Under the pieces are notes generated by a model. That model made no database searches. It was not told where the DNA came from and saw only the letters and a list, made by a program, of their open reading frames with translations. A stretch of 64,000 bases of DNA. Origin: Pilatotrama ljubarskyi (taxonomy: Eukaryota > Basidiomycota > Agaricomycetes > Polyporales > Polyporaceae). Every line of letters starts with the position of its first letter. Position 1 is the stretch's first letter. The position numbers were made by a program, and so were the translations under genes. Where the stretch lies: assembly GCA_022385805.1 (NCBI GenBank), contig MU277720.1, forward strand, positions 2,488 through 66,487, given 5' to 3'. This document shows positions 1 to 11,082 of the stretch, piece by piece.

Positions 1-1200
1 CGGCGGGCAAGCGGCAGGCGGCAGAGCGGCAACACTGAGATTGCCGAACGGCACGCGGGGAGGAATAGCCGGGGAGGCGCCGAGAGCGATTAGATTAGGA
101 ACGCCTGCCAGGAAAGGCAGGCGGCACGTGAGATGATTAGATGGCGGGAGGACTCGATAGCCGACCGGAGGGACGGAACGGAAAGGAGAGGCGCGCGTCG
201 GGGGGCGGGGAGGGCGGGCGGCGGCGCACGTGTTACCAAACGCCTAGCGGGAAAGGGCGGGGAACATCGCAAATAGCCGAACAGACCCGAAGGAGGCGGA
301 GGTCGGGGACTGCCGAGGGTTGTGGGGCCCATCAAGGCTGATCGGCTATCGCTACGGGATCAGGCGCCAGGAGATAATCAGGTTTCTCCACGAGCAGTGG
401 GTATGGCGAGAAGGATGCTAACAACGTGGGAACAATCATTTCGTATCTCGCGGCTTATCAGCCCGGAAGTGCGGGACGGTTAGGTGTACATTATGTGCAC
501 CATGTCACTCACTTCCGTGGATGGTAGTGATTCGGTGCCAGCGCTTCTAGCGTGTGTGTCATGCTCCTCCAGATTTACCCTCCTTCCGGATCTGATAGCT
601 TCACGTACTCACTATTCGGACTTGCGTTCTCCGGTTTCTCCCAGGAGTCAGCGCCAGTGTTAGACGCCCACAACCCAACACAGCAAGAAGAAATCGGCGG
701 CATTGACGCCAGCCAGAGTCAACAGCGTTTACCGCCCTACCCGATATGCGACAGATTCGCCTGCTGGAAAGCCCTTTGCCTGGAGTATTTACGATAGTAC
801 CGCAAGAATGCGGCGATTGGAAGTCCACCCGGCCAGGTTGCGAGTTCGGCCAAGATGATGACCCCTCGTTGCATCACATCGTCTGTGGAAGCAGCGGAGT
901 GTGAAAGGTTTCCTGGATGCGGCATCGAGGCCGCTCGCTGGTCGGGTTTTCTCACTCTGACAGCGCTCCTCGCCTGGTTGTCTCCCACGATCGTGACATT
1001 CCCAGAAGTATAACGGGGAAATAGTCCGATTCGAGTGGGCGACATGCACGTACGTCTCTCGTATCATCTTCCCCAGAGTTGACCTTCTCAACTCGTCTTG
1101 TACGTTAGGAGACTTTCACCCATGCCCCAGTCTATTTCCGACTTCAGGGTAAGCGACATTTTTCGCGGAAGTGCTGCTCAACCAACAATGCCGCTCGAGG
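1..1200. other. GC-rich intergenic stretch, no gene recognised
   Basis: The first 350 bases are purine- and GC-rich with many CGGC/GGCGG runs. Short open frames on both strands have no recognisable domain. The last part is the promoter region of the terpene synthase that follows. Confidence 0.6.
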
Positions 1201-1201
1201 C

Positions 1202-1211
1202 TCTATAAAAG
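1202..1211 (+). promoter_or_regulatory. TATA box of terpene synthase copy 1
   Basis: TATAAAA lies about 60 bases before the ATG at 1269, the usual distance for a strongly regulated fungal gene. Confidence 0.5.
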
Positions 1212-1268
1212 CTTGCATTGGTATGCGAGAGTGCCAGACCGATCACCTGTGCCCTGCTCTTCCTGATC

Positions 1269-2556
1269 ATGACTGTCAACATCACCAATGGTCCTGCGGG
1301 TGCAACCTTACTGCCTATAGTCTGCAAGCCTAGGTACGTGCGGCCGAACATCTGTCCGCCGCCCGAGCGACTGACCGTTCTCGCAATCAGTCCACAAGCC
1401 ATCCCAGTCACGGAGGATGTTGTTGCCGGAATCAAAAGCGCCGTCCGAGACTTCCTTATGCGCCTGCGATACCGCGCTCCTCATACGCCCGCGAATGCGA
1501 AGCTGAGGGCGGAGGTCACTGCGGAGATCCTATCTTGGAACGCCGGCCTCAGCCCCCCGTACGTCGAGGCCTTGATGGACACGTCCTGCACGATCGCAGA
1601 ATCCGCCTACGCGCACCTGTCTTACAAACACCAGCTCCTGGTCGCCATCTACACCACCTACGTGGTGTACGTCGATGACATAGGTAATCGCGACCTCGAG
1701 GTTCTGGGCCAGTTCGGACATCGGTTGCTCGCACGTGAGGACCTGGGAGATCCAGTCCTGGAACGTCTAGCGCAGCAGCTTCAAGATATGTACGACTACT
1801 ACCCGCGTCTCAGCGCGCACTCTATCACCATAGCGACGCTCGACTCGGTGGTGGGCATGTATGTGGAGTTCACTACGAGAGACATGGCGGTCAGCCCGGG
1901 TGCGACCCGTTATCCGTGGTACCTGCGAATCAAGACCGGCATCGGGTCGGCGTACGCGCTTTTCAACTTCGTGAAGGAGTGGCGTAATCCTGCCGACAAC
2001 TACCACTTGCAGCTCCTACCGTGAGTGTTCGTCATCTGATCAACCCCATTGGCCGCTCATGTTCCTTATAGCGACGTCGAACATTTCACCGATGCAATCA
2101 AGTACGCACTTCCTGCCTCTCTGCATTCCAGAATACTCATCGTAGCATGGGTCGAACGTTGGTCTTGATAGTGACATGTGAGTTGACGCCTTTACCGATG
2201 CGTAGCTCCCCTGACATCACATACAGCTTGTCATTCTACAAGGAAGCGCTAAACGGGGATACCGACAACTACATCACCCTCAGGGCCTCAGCAGAGCAGA
2301 AAGACCCGGTGATGGTGCTTCGCGAGCTTTGCGAGGAGACGCTGGAGAGCTTACGCAGGGTCGAGGTCCTCACTTCCTCTGACCCACAGATGGCGAGCAT
2401 CCTTCGGAGCTACCTCATGGTGAGCGCCGTCCATGAGGTTTTCATTTGTGAGCGTGGAAGTCCACTAAGTACAACTACGAACAAATACAGGGATATGTGG
2501 AGTTCCACTTTCGAGCGAAGAGGTACCGTCTCTCCGAGCTGAGCGTGGAGGATTAA
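1269..2556 (+). CDS. Sesquiterpene synthase, trichodiene-synthase (TRI5) type, copy 1
   Basis: Class I terpene cyclase of the TRI5 family, expected to ionise and cyclise farnesyl diphosphate with Mg2+. The product cannot be predicted. The ATG at 1269 follows a TATA box; an in-frame 57-base intron at 1334-1390 is likely. Exons then read to 2020, 2072-2101, 2172-2177, 2227-2419 and 2491-2556. The Asp-rich motif is YVDDIGN, so the third acid of the classical DDxxD/E is not acidic. The NSE/DTE motif NDILSFYKE is complete only after splicing through a 6-base microexon. The conserved tail ends in RYRLSELSVED. A decayed copy follows directly. The same exon plan recurs in the copies near 39 and 50 kb. 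Confidence 0.85.
2172..2177 (+). other. 6-nt microexon in terpene synthase copy 1
   Basis: TGACAT is bounded by ATAG before and GTGAGT after. Joined to AA (end of the exon at 2101) and CTTGTCA (from 2227), it completes Asn, Asp and the next residue of the NSE motif in frame. The same 6-base unit sits at the same place in all copies in the window. Confidence 0.8.
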
Positions 2557-2804
2557 CATGAGCGTTGCCGGTGGTCTGGCTTGGAACACAAGTGTATCTC
2601 TCCATTGGAATGTGCCCGGTCACTTCAGGTTTGAAATGATGTCTAGTGTAACTGTACTTATCCATGCCCCTCGAGCTACCGTGAGATGCCGTCAAACTGT
2701 CCTGGAAAACCACGAGTGTAGTGCCACGACTGGCGGTTCGCAACACGTTCGACGATCGGGACCGCTGGCGCTATCGTCTCTCCATTGCCCCATTGCCCCA
2801 TGGA

Positions 2805-3959
2805 GCAGCCGGGATTAGACGTCAAACATTAGCACAGTCAAGCGCATTCTACGAGGGTTCTAGACAGACATGCGATACCGCCCTCCCCGCACATCCGCAG
2901 ACGTGCAGCTCAGAGCCAAGGTCAACGCCGATATTGTCTCATGGGACATCGGGCTCAGTGCGGATTACATCGACATGCTGACCGAGGCGAGCTCTGCCAT
3001 GGCGGAGTCCTGCTACGCCCACATCAGCTCTGCGCACAAGCTTGTCATCGCCCTACACAGCGCCTACCTCAACTACATCGACGACCTCGGGGGATCGTGA
3101 ACCGAAGCTGCTAGGACGGTTCGGAAGACGCTTTCTCGCGCACGAGATCCCGTTCTGAGGCGCCTGATACAGCAGCTGCACGGGATGTACTGTACGACCA
3201 TTAGCCTCTGCTCAGCGCCCATTCCATCGTAGTGTCCACGCTCAACGGGTTCGTGGGTGAATACATGGTGAAGAGCGCAGTAGCACCTGGCGTCATCAAG
3301 TCCCCATCTTATCTGCGTCTTAGAACCGGGTTCGCGGAGGAATACGCGCTGTTCAACTTTGTCGACGGCTGGCCTGATCCGGCCGACAACGTCCATATGC
3401 GGGTGATTCCGTGAGTGCATTCATTCTTCTCCTGCCACACGGTACCATTAAGACCAGTAACAGAGAGCTCGAATCTATCACGAATGCAATCAAATTCGAA
3501 ATATATGCTTGCTTTACAGTCATAGGGTGCGTTTCTCACCAAGGACTGGAAACTTGATTTGCGGCGGATAGTGACGCGTAAGTCTGCCCAACCTCTATCT
3601 CCAACTCTTCTGAGGGTATGGTCAGCCTTTCGTTCTACAAAGAAAGCCTGGACGGCGAAACGACCAACTACATCAGCATGCGTGCGGTCGCGGAGCGGAA
3701 GGACCCTCTCGACGTTTTACGCGAACTCAGCGCGGAGACGCTAGAGAGCATGGCCAGAATCGAGCTACTCACGTCTTCGGACCCGCAACTGGCGCACATC
3801 TGCTCCAGCCACATTACAGTAGGTCCGCGAACATAGTTTCCGCACCCTCGAGCTCTCTTGCTTCTACGCTGACCTTGAACGTTCGAACACTAGGGTTTTG
3901 TCGAGTTTCACTTCAGGGCCGAAAGATACCGTCTGGGAGACCTAGGGTTCGACCTGTGA
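2805..3959 (+). pseudogene. Decayed TRI5-type terpene synthase, copy 2
   Basis: Clear homologue of copy 1 in tandem with it, but broken. The start and N-terminus are not intact; an in-frame stop precedes the RYRPPR block near 2875. Just after the YIDDLGG motif (about 3095) the frame shifts, and it shifts again before 3180 and near 3200, with stops in each frame. The 30-base exon (3464-3493) has lost its splice donor: bases 3494-3499 read ATTCGA instead of GT. By contrast, the microexon 3572-3577, the 193-base exon 3626-3818 and the last 66-base exon 3894-3959 still have correct ends and open frames. Decay therefore looks fairly recent. Confidence 0.85.
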
Positions 3960-4179
3960 CTGGTGCTCGCGGTTGTTATATTGTACTCGATCTGCCCCAC
4001 TGATGCCCCGACGGGCGTGGGCTTAAAAACCAGAGCGGAGCGAGTTCTTGCACACGAGAGCCTGGAGTAATCTGTTTGGTACCTGTACATATTGACCTCC
4101 GGCCCGAATTTGACCGAGCGAGCAGAGCTGTAGGCTATCTGATCTAGACACACGGACATACTGTACATCCGACGTATCG

Positions 4180-5831
4180 TCATTCCTGCGCGATCTCGAA
4201 CCCGTCCTTCAGCTCTCCGATGGCTATCCGCAGCCCGGCCCAGATCGCGTCCAACAATGCCGCACCGTTGCCCATACCAAAGACAAGCGTCGAGGCGTAG
4301 AAAAAGTTCGCGTTCCCTGTGCCTTGTCTTAGCCAGAGGCTGTTGAATAGCGGGAGGAGCAGCGAGGCGTGCAAGTGGATGAGCGCCGTGACGATCGGGT
4401 GGCGCAGATCTGACAGAGGCAAGAGGCAATGAGCGAGGCAGGTGAAGGACGGGGATGCATGGGACTTACATGGGTATATTTCGGGAAATATAGAGAACAT
4501 GGTTAGGAAGAGGCCAGGGTCGGAGAGGGTTGGGTACGGCTTGAAGACCGCTAATACGCCCAGTAGGAGGAAGGCGGCGTAGAGGAAATCGTGCCTATCG
4601 GTGCGCTCTATCAGTATGGAGGTTATGTCATTGCTACCCAGATCGCTCACTGGAATTTGATACACATAGGCGCGACATAGATGAGCAGGTGTACCTGTGC
4701 CGGAGAATGAGTCCTAGCGAGCGGGATATATGCCAGAGGAGCATACAGAGAAGACCATCAGGAAGAACGGCCTGAAATGGTCGAACATCTCCGTGAAGAA
4801 GTACCACCATAGTCCGGGGTTCGGCGTGAGGTCAGGGAGCGTGAGGCTGCATGCAAGACATTAGCGACGTTCGATATCCAAGGCAAGCAAGCTTACGAAG
4901 CACCCCAGGTCTTCTCTACCCAGGCCCAATTTCCACATACAAGCGTAGACGCGAAGGTGAGTAACACGGTATATCCAAGGAATTCCGCGAGGAGGGGTAC
5001 GGCTTGTTTGAGGGGTGCATCCAACGGCTGTGGTAGTGCGAGACGCGAAACGGGCCGCGTGATGTTGAGCAGCAACACCGGAGCCAGGAGGAGTATGGAG
5101 GGCAAGGATAGCTGCAGAAGAGCAGCGAGCGCGAGTAAGGATGCAGATGCTCGTCCTAACAAGTTACCCGTTGGGACACATACGACCAATGGCATCTAAC
5201 ACACAGCTCACCTCTACAGGCGAACATGATGGCGAGCAGGCAGAGCATGTTCTCGAGAGATGAGGTGGATAGCGCGAGGCTTGGCAGGAATATGTATGGG
5301 TTCAGCAGGTAGCTGCATTCGCCGTGGTGAGTTCCTGCGTGCAAGAGATATGTCGCGCACATACAGAGCAGCTATTTGCCTATCTCTTGACGTCTTCTTG
5401 GCACCTGTTCTCAACCTCCATATTCGAACCAGAGCCCACGCAGCTACGGCGTCTGCGGCCGTCCATAGTAGCGCCGACGTGTAAGGCGTTAGCGGTAGCA
5501 CTGTTGAGAATAAGGACAGTAACAGCGGCGACTACGAGCGCGTCAGAGGACGTAAACAGGTCTATTCTCGCGCGTACTCACATGTCGAAAGGAGCCTCCA
5601 GAATATGGGTCAATGCCATGCTGGAAGAGGTAGATGCCCTCGCGTACTGCACCGATCGCGTCAGTCAGCCACCCCGACAGCACAGCGCGAGCTGGGCGCA
5701 CACCGAGAGTAGGACGTCAGCGGTGATGAGAGCTGCTGGTCATATTTGAGTGCGTCGGGGAGTGGTGCGAAGGCGAGGAGGAGTCTGGCCGCGACGAGGG
5801 CGGGGAAGGCAAAGTCCGGGTCGCTGTCCAT
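4180..5831 (-). CDS. GPI transamidase subunit PIG-U (CDC91-like)
   Basis: Multi-spanning ER membrane subunit of the GPI transamidase complex, which attaches GPI anchors to proteins. The reverse-strand ATG at 5831 opens a hydrophobic N-terminus with the family landmark LSSPLTSY. Splicing then gives an exon reading [18 protein letters not shown] (about 5650-5580), a family signature. Further hydrophobic exons follow, and the last (from about 4665) carries [14 protein letters not shown] and [12 protein letters not shown] before the stop at 4180-4182. Several short introns lie between about 4460 and 5770. Only 51 bases separate its start codon from that of the divergent cyclin gene. Identity is confident; internal junctions were not all resolved. 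Confidence 0.85.
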
Positions 5832-5882
5832 GCACTCACGGTGTAGACGAGAGCCAAGTCGTGTAGGCGCCCATCACGCACC

Positions 5883-7328
5883 ATGGACGCGAACTACAGA
5901 GACCCGCCGCAGCTCATCCCCGCATTCCACCTCAAGTTCCACCTCCCGTACTTTACTCCGAAGGAGGTTGAGAGGCTCTCGGAAAAACAGCGCGGAAAGC
6001 TCTCGGTCACCCAGGAGGAGAAGGCGAGACAGCAGGCATGTGGCTTCATCGAAGCGGTCGGGTTGGGCATCGGCTTGTGAGTTCCTTCGCTTTGCGTTCG
6101 AGTGCGTGGGTGAGCCTGACAATGTGTTTTGTAGCCCTAGGAAGACCATTGCGACGGCGCAGAACCTATATCACCGTTTCCACCTCTTGTTCCCTCGCAA
6201 AGACTTCGGATTCCATGTACGCGTGGTCGCCGACGTACTCCGTGGAGGCTGCTGACACCACGTCCAGGACGTCTGCTTAGCCGCGATGTTCGTGTCATCC
6301 AAGATGCACGACACGCTGAAGAAACCGAGGGACATCCTCATGGTTGCATATGCGGTTCGTCTTCCTGAGCTTGCCGCGAAGGCAAGGTCGATGGGCGGAG
6401 AGATCGACATGGACCCTGCCGTGCGTGCCACGCTCGTCCATTCATGAGCCGCGAAGACTCACAAGACTTTGCAGACGGTGGAGAATGACCGACAGAGAAT
6501 GCTTGCCGTGGAAAAGTTGATGCTGGAGAGCATTTGCTTCAACTTCACGTCACGACTACCCTTTCCCTATGTCATCAAGATCAGCCGCGCGTTCGGAGGT
6601 ACGAGTGTGTTGCCGTGTACAGTCGTTGCGAGACTGAATTGTCTATATAGCGTCCAAGAAATTGTCGAAACTTGCTTATCGCCTCGCAATAGACAGGTAT
6701 GTTCTTTTCCAGGCGTAGACTGGTGCATGTGCTTACTTTTCGCAGCTTCCGCACGCTCGTGAACCTCTCCTACCCCCCGCACGTCGTCGCGCTCGGCTGC
6801 CTCTACCTCGCCGCGCTCCTCCAATCCTTCGAGCGCGGCACCTCGCCCGAGCGCCCCGGCCAGCACACGAGCCACCAGATCGCCGCCACGCTCAGCAAGT
6901 CCGGCGACTGGTGCCGGCAGTTCCAGGCGCACATCGAGGACATCGAAGAAATAGCGCACGCGATCATCGATCTCCTCATCTCGTTCTCGCAGAACCCCGC
7001 CGCGAACACGTCCCCGCACACGCCCTCTTCGCCGCACCCGCACCCCTCGCGCGGCCCCGGCCAGCACGGGCACGGGCACGGGCACGGACATGGGCCAGGG
7101 ACGCCCGCCGCCCAGGTGTATGCGCCGTACAAGGCCGACCAGCTGATCAGGCTGAAGATTGTGATGCGCGAGAGCGAGCATCCGCCGCGGCAGCGCGAGA
7201 GCATGGCTACGGAGGAGCCAAACTACATTGCGAACCAGTCGCCGTTCTTGGGGAGCTCGTACAGTCAGGACGGGAAGACGGTGAGGTACATGTTCGCGCC
7301 GCCGGCGCTGGTCGATGACCCTTCATGA
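5883..7328 (+). CDS. CTK2: CTK2-like cyclin (RNA polymerase II CTD kinase regulatory subunit)
   Basis: Cyclin partner of the CTDK-I kinase, which phosphorylates Ser2 of the RNA polymerase II C-terminal repeats during elongation; nuclear. The ATG at 5883 is the first in frame. Exon 1 holds FHLPYFTPKEVE and RQQACGFIEAVG, the start of the cyclin box. Following exons read RKTIATAQNLYHRFHLLFPR, then SSKMHDTLKKPRDILMVAY, then CFNFTSRLPFPYVIK. The last exon holds YPPHVVALGCLYLAALL. The C-terminal tail is low complexity and includes an alternating Gly-His tract near 7065-7095. The gene is divergent from PIG-U with a very short shared promoter. Confidence 0.85.
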
Positions 7329-7457
7329 TACATTTCGTGCTTGGATGGTACTTGTAATACAGTGTGTTTGTATTTGCTACCCCCTCCTCGTTTGCCTTTG
7401 CTGTACTCCTGCATTTTGCTCTCGTCTTTGCCCGCGCTGTTTGCATTGAGGGGATGG

Positions 7458-9972
7458 TCAAGGATGCCCGACCCGACGGGCTTGCCACTTCCGGTACAGG
7501 AAACGAGCCCCGTACCAGCCTGCGACGACGGTAATGAAGGAGCCTACGATCGCAGCGCCGATGTAACCGCTGTTATCGTTGGCCTGCCGAGAGCAACGCT
7601 CAGCTAGATGCAAGAGCAGAATGCGTACATGGACGACTAACGCTTGCCCAGCCTCTCCACCACCGCCCTGCAAGCCCGCCGCCGTCCTCTGCACTGGCAG
7701 CGGTTTTGCATGGCGTGCAGTTATCTCCAATGAGGCCCATGATGGTGATGAGCGAGATACTAGAGGGAGTCAGCTCACATGAGGACAATAATCAGGGCAT
7801 AGTCGATCAAGATGCGTACCTGAATGCGACGAGGATGCTCATGATCGTGAGCAGAATGCTGAGGTTCGACATCGCGTTGTGTTTCACGCGAAGCGCGCGC
7901 CGGCGGGCGTTCTCGCCTGCCTTCGTGTCGGCTTGTGCGTCTTCCGCGACCGAGACGACATACGGAGCCTTGCTGACTTTGCTGGGATCATCTTGATCCT
8001 GAGTCAGTTCGTCCCCCATACCGACTCGGGGAGCATTCCTGGGCAGCTCCTCGACGCCCGCAGTAGCGCTCGAGGACGTAGGATTGAGGTCATTGAGAGG
8101 GGTGGTGGTGCGCGGAAGTGTCCCGGTGCTGTGGCGGGACTCGAAGAGCGCGAAGCTGCGTTCGGGGAAACCCGCGTAGGAGTAGAGCATGACGATCGAG
8201 TCGATCGAGTCGACGAGCGTCATACCCACGGTGAAAAGCAGCTAGAGTCATCAACAATCGAGGTCAGCATACGCGACACTTGAACCTGGAACGTTTGGGT
8301 GAGGAGGGCGAAGACTTACTGGCAGGACGACTATGTCCCCCGCGGAGATCTGCTGCCCGTCCGGTCCGCGCTTCGCAATCGCAGAGACGGCGAGCAGCGC
8401 GATGGATGACGCCGTGTCGAACCCTGGGGTGTGCATGCACACTGTTCACTTGCGCTGGATTAATGTCGAGTAATCAAGCTGCCACACACCGAAGCCAAAG
8501 AGCACGCCGACGGGGTACATCTTCCACGGCCGGTCGACGAAGGTGACGACGGGACCGATGATCTTCATCATGAGCGTATTCCCGTGCGACGCCTTCGCAT
8601 CGTCTTCGTCGTCCTCCACGATGCCTTCTGGGTCTTTCGCGTCGCCGGAGTTTTTACCGTCCGTGTTCGGGGGTGCGCCGGCTTCGTGGCCGGTTCTCGC
8701 GCGTGCGGCGCGCTCCTTCCGCATCTACACACGACAGAACGTCACTGTCAGCGACTCGGTCGAGGAAGTCAGCCAGTCGACATCCCAGCAGAACTGGACA
8801 GGAAGAGATGGGAGTCGGGTGGCTGGGAGACGTCGCACGTACCCGGTGGCGCTTGCGGAGAATTCGGAAGAGGATGATGGAGTTGGCGAGGCCGACGACG
8901 AACAGGAAGCTCGCGCTGACAGCCGCACCTTCGGCGTTGCAGAGATGACAATGCACAGAGAGTGAATGAACACAGTGGCGGGAAGATGTCAGCGGAAAGC
9001 ACAGAACGCGGGCAGACGAGGACGCGCGCCACCAGTCCGTAAAGCGACTGGGGCTTGACGTACCTACAATCCCGCCTATTGCCCCGACGCCATCGATGTG
9101 CTCGTATACGTCCGTGCTGATGGCGATCGCCACGTTCTATTCCGCGCGTCCAATCCGTCATCGTCAGCAGGGAGTATAGAAGAGAGCGCGTGTGGAGGAA
9201 GGGACTTACCACCACAATCACGATAGTGCTGTGCCCGAGCGAGAAGAAGAGGCCACATGTCACGGGGAGCTGGCCCATGTTGATGAGGCTGCGTGTCGCG
9301 TTGTCGATTGCGCTTCCGTGCGGCGCGCGTCAGCGTTGGGGTATCATGGATGGCAGGAGGGCCTGGAAGTGAGCGAAACATGGATCAGCACCGGGTTGAC
9401 AGTGGTGAAGCGCGTCTAGAGAGAGCAGATAGGAGGGAAGACGTACGGTGGCGCGAGGGTTACCTGATATGATCTGCGTCCAGAGCTAGTGAAGACGTTC
9501 AGCGGGGAAGCCATACATAAAGACAGTAGAAGTGCAAGCTACACTGCTGACTATCTATCTCATTGCATCCGTATCCCACTTGAGTGCGCTACGCGTTGTA
9601 CAAGCGTTCTGGCGCACTCGACGGCGTAGCAAGGCGCTCCCGCGTTCCATAAGAAACCCCAACCACAAAAAGCACGTACCATGTCGAAGTCCAATGGTCT
9701 AAATGCCGCAAGACAAGCGCGCAGCGAAGCCGAACGCATGAAGTCACGAAGCCTGTTCATCATTGACAGACTGACAGCTGCACAAACGTACTGACCCAAG
9801 CTAGGAGCGCAAGCGAGAGGATGGGACGCGTCTCCACGCGCCGGCCAAAGAGGACAGCGCATGCAATCCAGCACACGGCGTTTGCGAGGAGTTCGGCGGC
9901 GACGAGGAGGACGGAGCGGCCGAAGAGCGTTAGTCGCGGAAAGGAGGCTAAGCGGATTAGACGCCGAGTCAT
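7458..9972 (-). CDS. High-affinity nickel/cobalt transporter, NiCoT (NIC1-like)
   Basis: Plasma-membrane Ni2+/Co2+ permease of the HoxN/NixA/Nic1 family; in fungi it supplies nickel to urease. The reverse-strand ATG at 9972 opens a hydrophobic exon (RLTLFGRSVLLVAAELLANA). The family signature in transmembrane segment II is split by introns: LDADHI at about 9460-9485 and AIDNATRSLINMGQLP at about 9310-9265, followed by GLFFSLGHSTIVIVV. Later exons hold GFDTASSIALLAVSAIAKRG (about 8430-8370) and TLVDSIDSIVMLYSYAGF (about 8220). The last exon carries a membrane segment before the stop at 7458-7460. There are many short introns. Length and order match the fungal family. Confidence 0.88.
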
Positions 9973-11082
9973 CTTCGCCCTGTCGCTTCAGCGTAGCACA
10001 ACTGGAGGAGGACGAGAGCACCACGGAGACTAGTACTGCGCGACAAGCAGAATGATGGTTCAGGGCAAGAACGCGAGGAAATGACTCCTAGGCCAAGGGA
10101 ATGCAGAGCTGTCTCGCGGATCAGGGTTAGGTAGCTGAATCCAGATAAGGGCCGGCGGAACTCCATCGTGGACGGTAGGTCGAGTGTAGAGACTCAGATA
10201 AGGCGGATCGATGGCAATTTAACCCAGGACGCCCATGGACTTCAACAGCAGCCGCGGGCGGCGTGCAACCATACGCGTCAAGCACTAGCCGGCTGAGTTC
10301 GTACCGGCGACGGGCGAACGAGCAAGTGAATCTCTTGAATGCTGGTAAAGCGGGCACGACCTGGGCAGCCTCTCTGATGGACACCTATAGCTTGTGGGGA
10401 ACCGCACAGTCCACGGGGGCTGCTAGACGTCGTCGAGTGGTGTGAAGGAAGCCGGGAGACTAGTACTGTTGACGGACAGGCCGGTGAAGCTTCGAAGTGC
10501 GCTCGTAGCGAGGGAGAACGACGGTCATTTCTGGAAGACAAGGCTCCCAGGGATTATGTCTCAGCTCACAATTTGCTTCACAGCACATAGAGAAGACTCA
10601 GTAGATGAGAGAATAGGTCGACATATGTGCAGACTCGCGCAGACTCAGAGTCGTCAGGAGAACATCCAGACGCGTGACGCGTTGGGGCGTGGCTCACGCG
10701 AGAAGGAGGCGGGGTGGCGCGCACGTCACACCGTGATCACACGGGATCACACCAAATGTCACGCGACTGTGACCGAATACGAACCTGGTTCGCGCGTGTC
10801 GAAAAGAGTCGCCCTCAGACCTCCGAGTCTTCGCTTCGCCGGGGCCAACTTCCCTCCTCCCCGACGTCCATCTCCGACGCCCATCTACCCCCGCGCGTCC
10901 ATATCTTACGACATCTACTACAACGATATCCGTCTCCCTCATACCCTCGCTGTCCTCTGCTCTGGATCTGTGCATTCTCCCAGTCTCACTACCGTCTGCT
11001 CTCGCACCGCTATCGACAAGCACACCGCAAGATTCGCCTAATTTTTAGCATAAGCATTGACTGCACATCTCTACGCGACAGC
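9973..11082. other. Intergenic region between nickel transporter and RasGEF
   Basis: About 1.1 kb without a recognised gene. The last 200 bases before 11083 are pyrimidine-rich (runs such as CCCTCATACCCTCGC), typical of promoter and 5' leader DNA in basidiomycetes. Open frames here show no family resemblance. Confidence 0.5.

Noticed and set aside
1269..2556. Calling the gene a true trichodiene synthase of a trichothecene pathway
   Set aside because: Only the TRI5 fold family is supported. The Asp-rich motif differs and no other trichothecene pathway gene was recognised.
10714..11082. N-terminal extension of the RasGEF upstream of 11083
   Set aside because: The open frame continues upstream without an ATG and through a pyrimidine-rich leader-like region; the ATG at 11083 is the better start.
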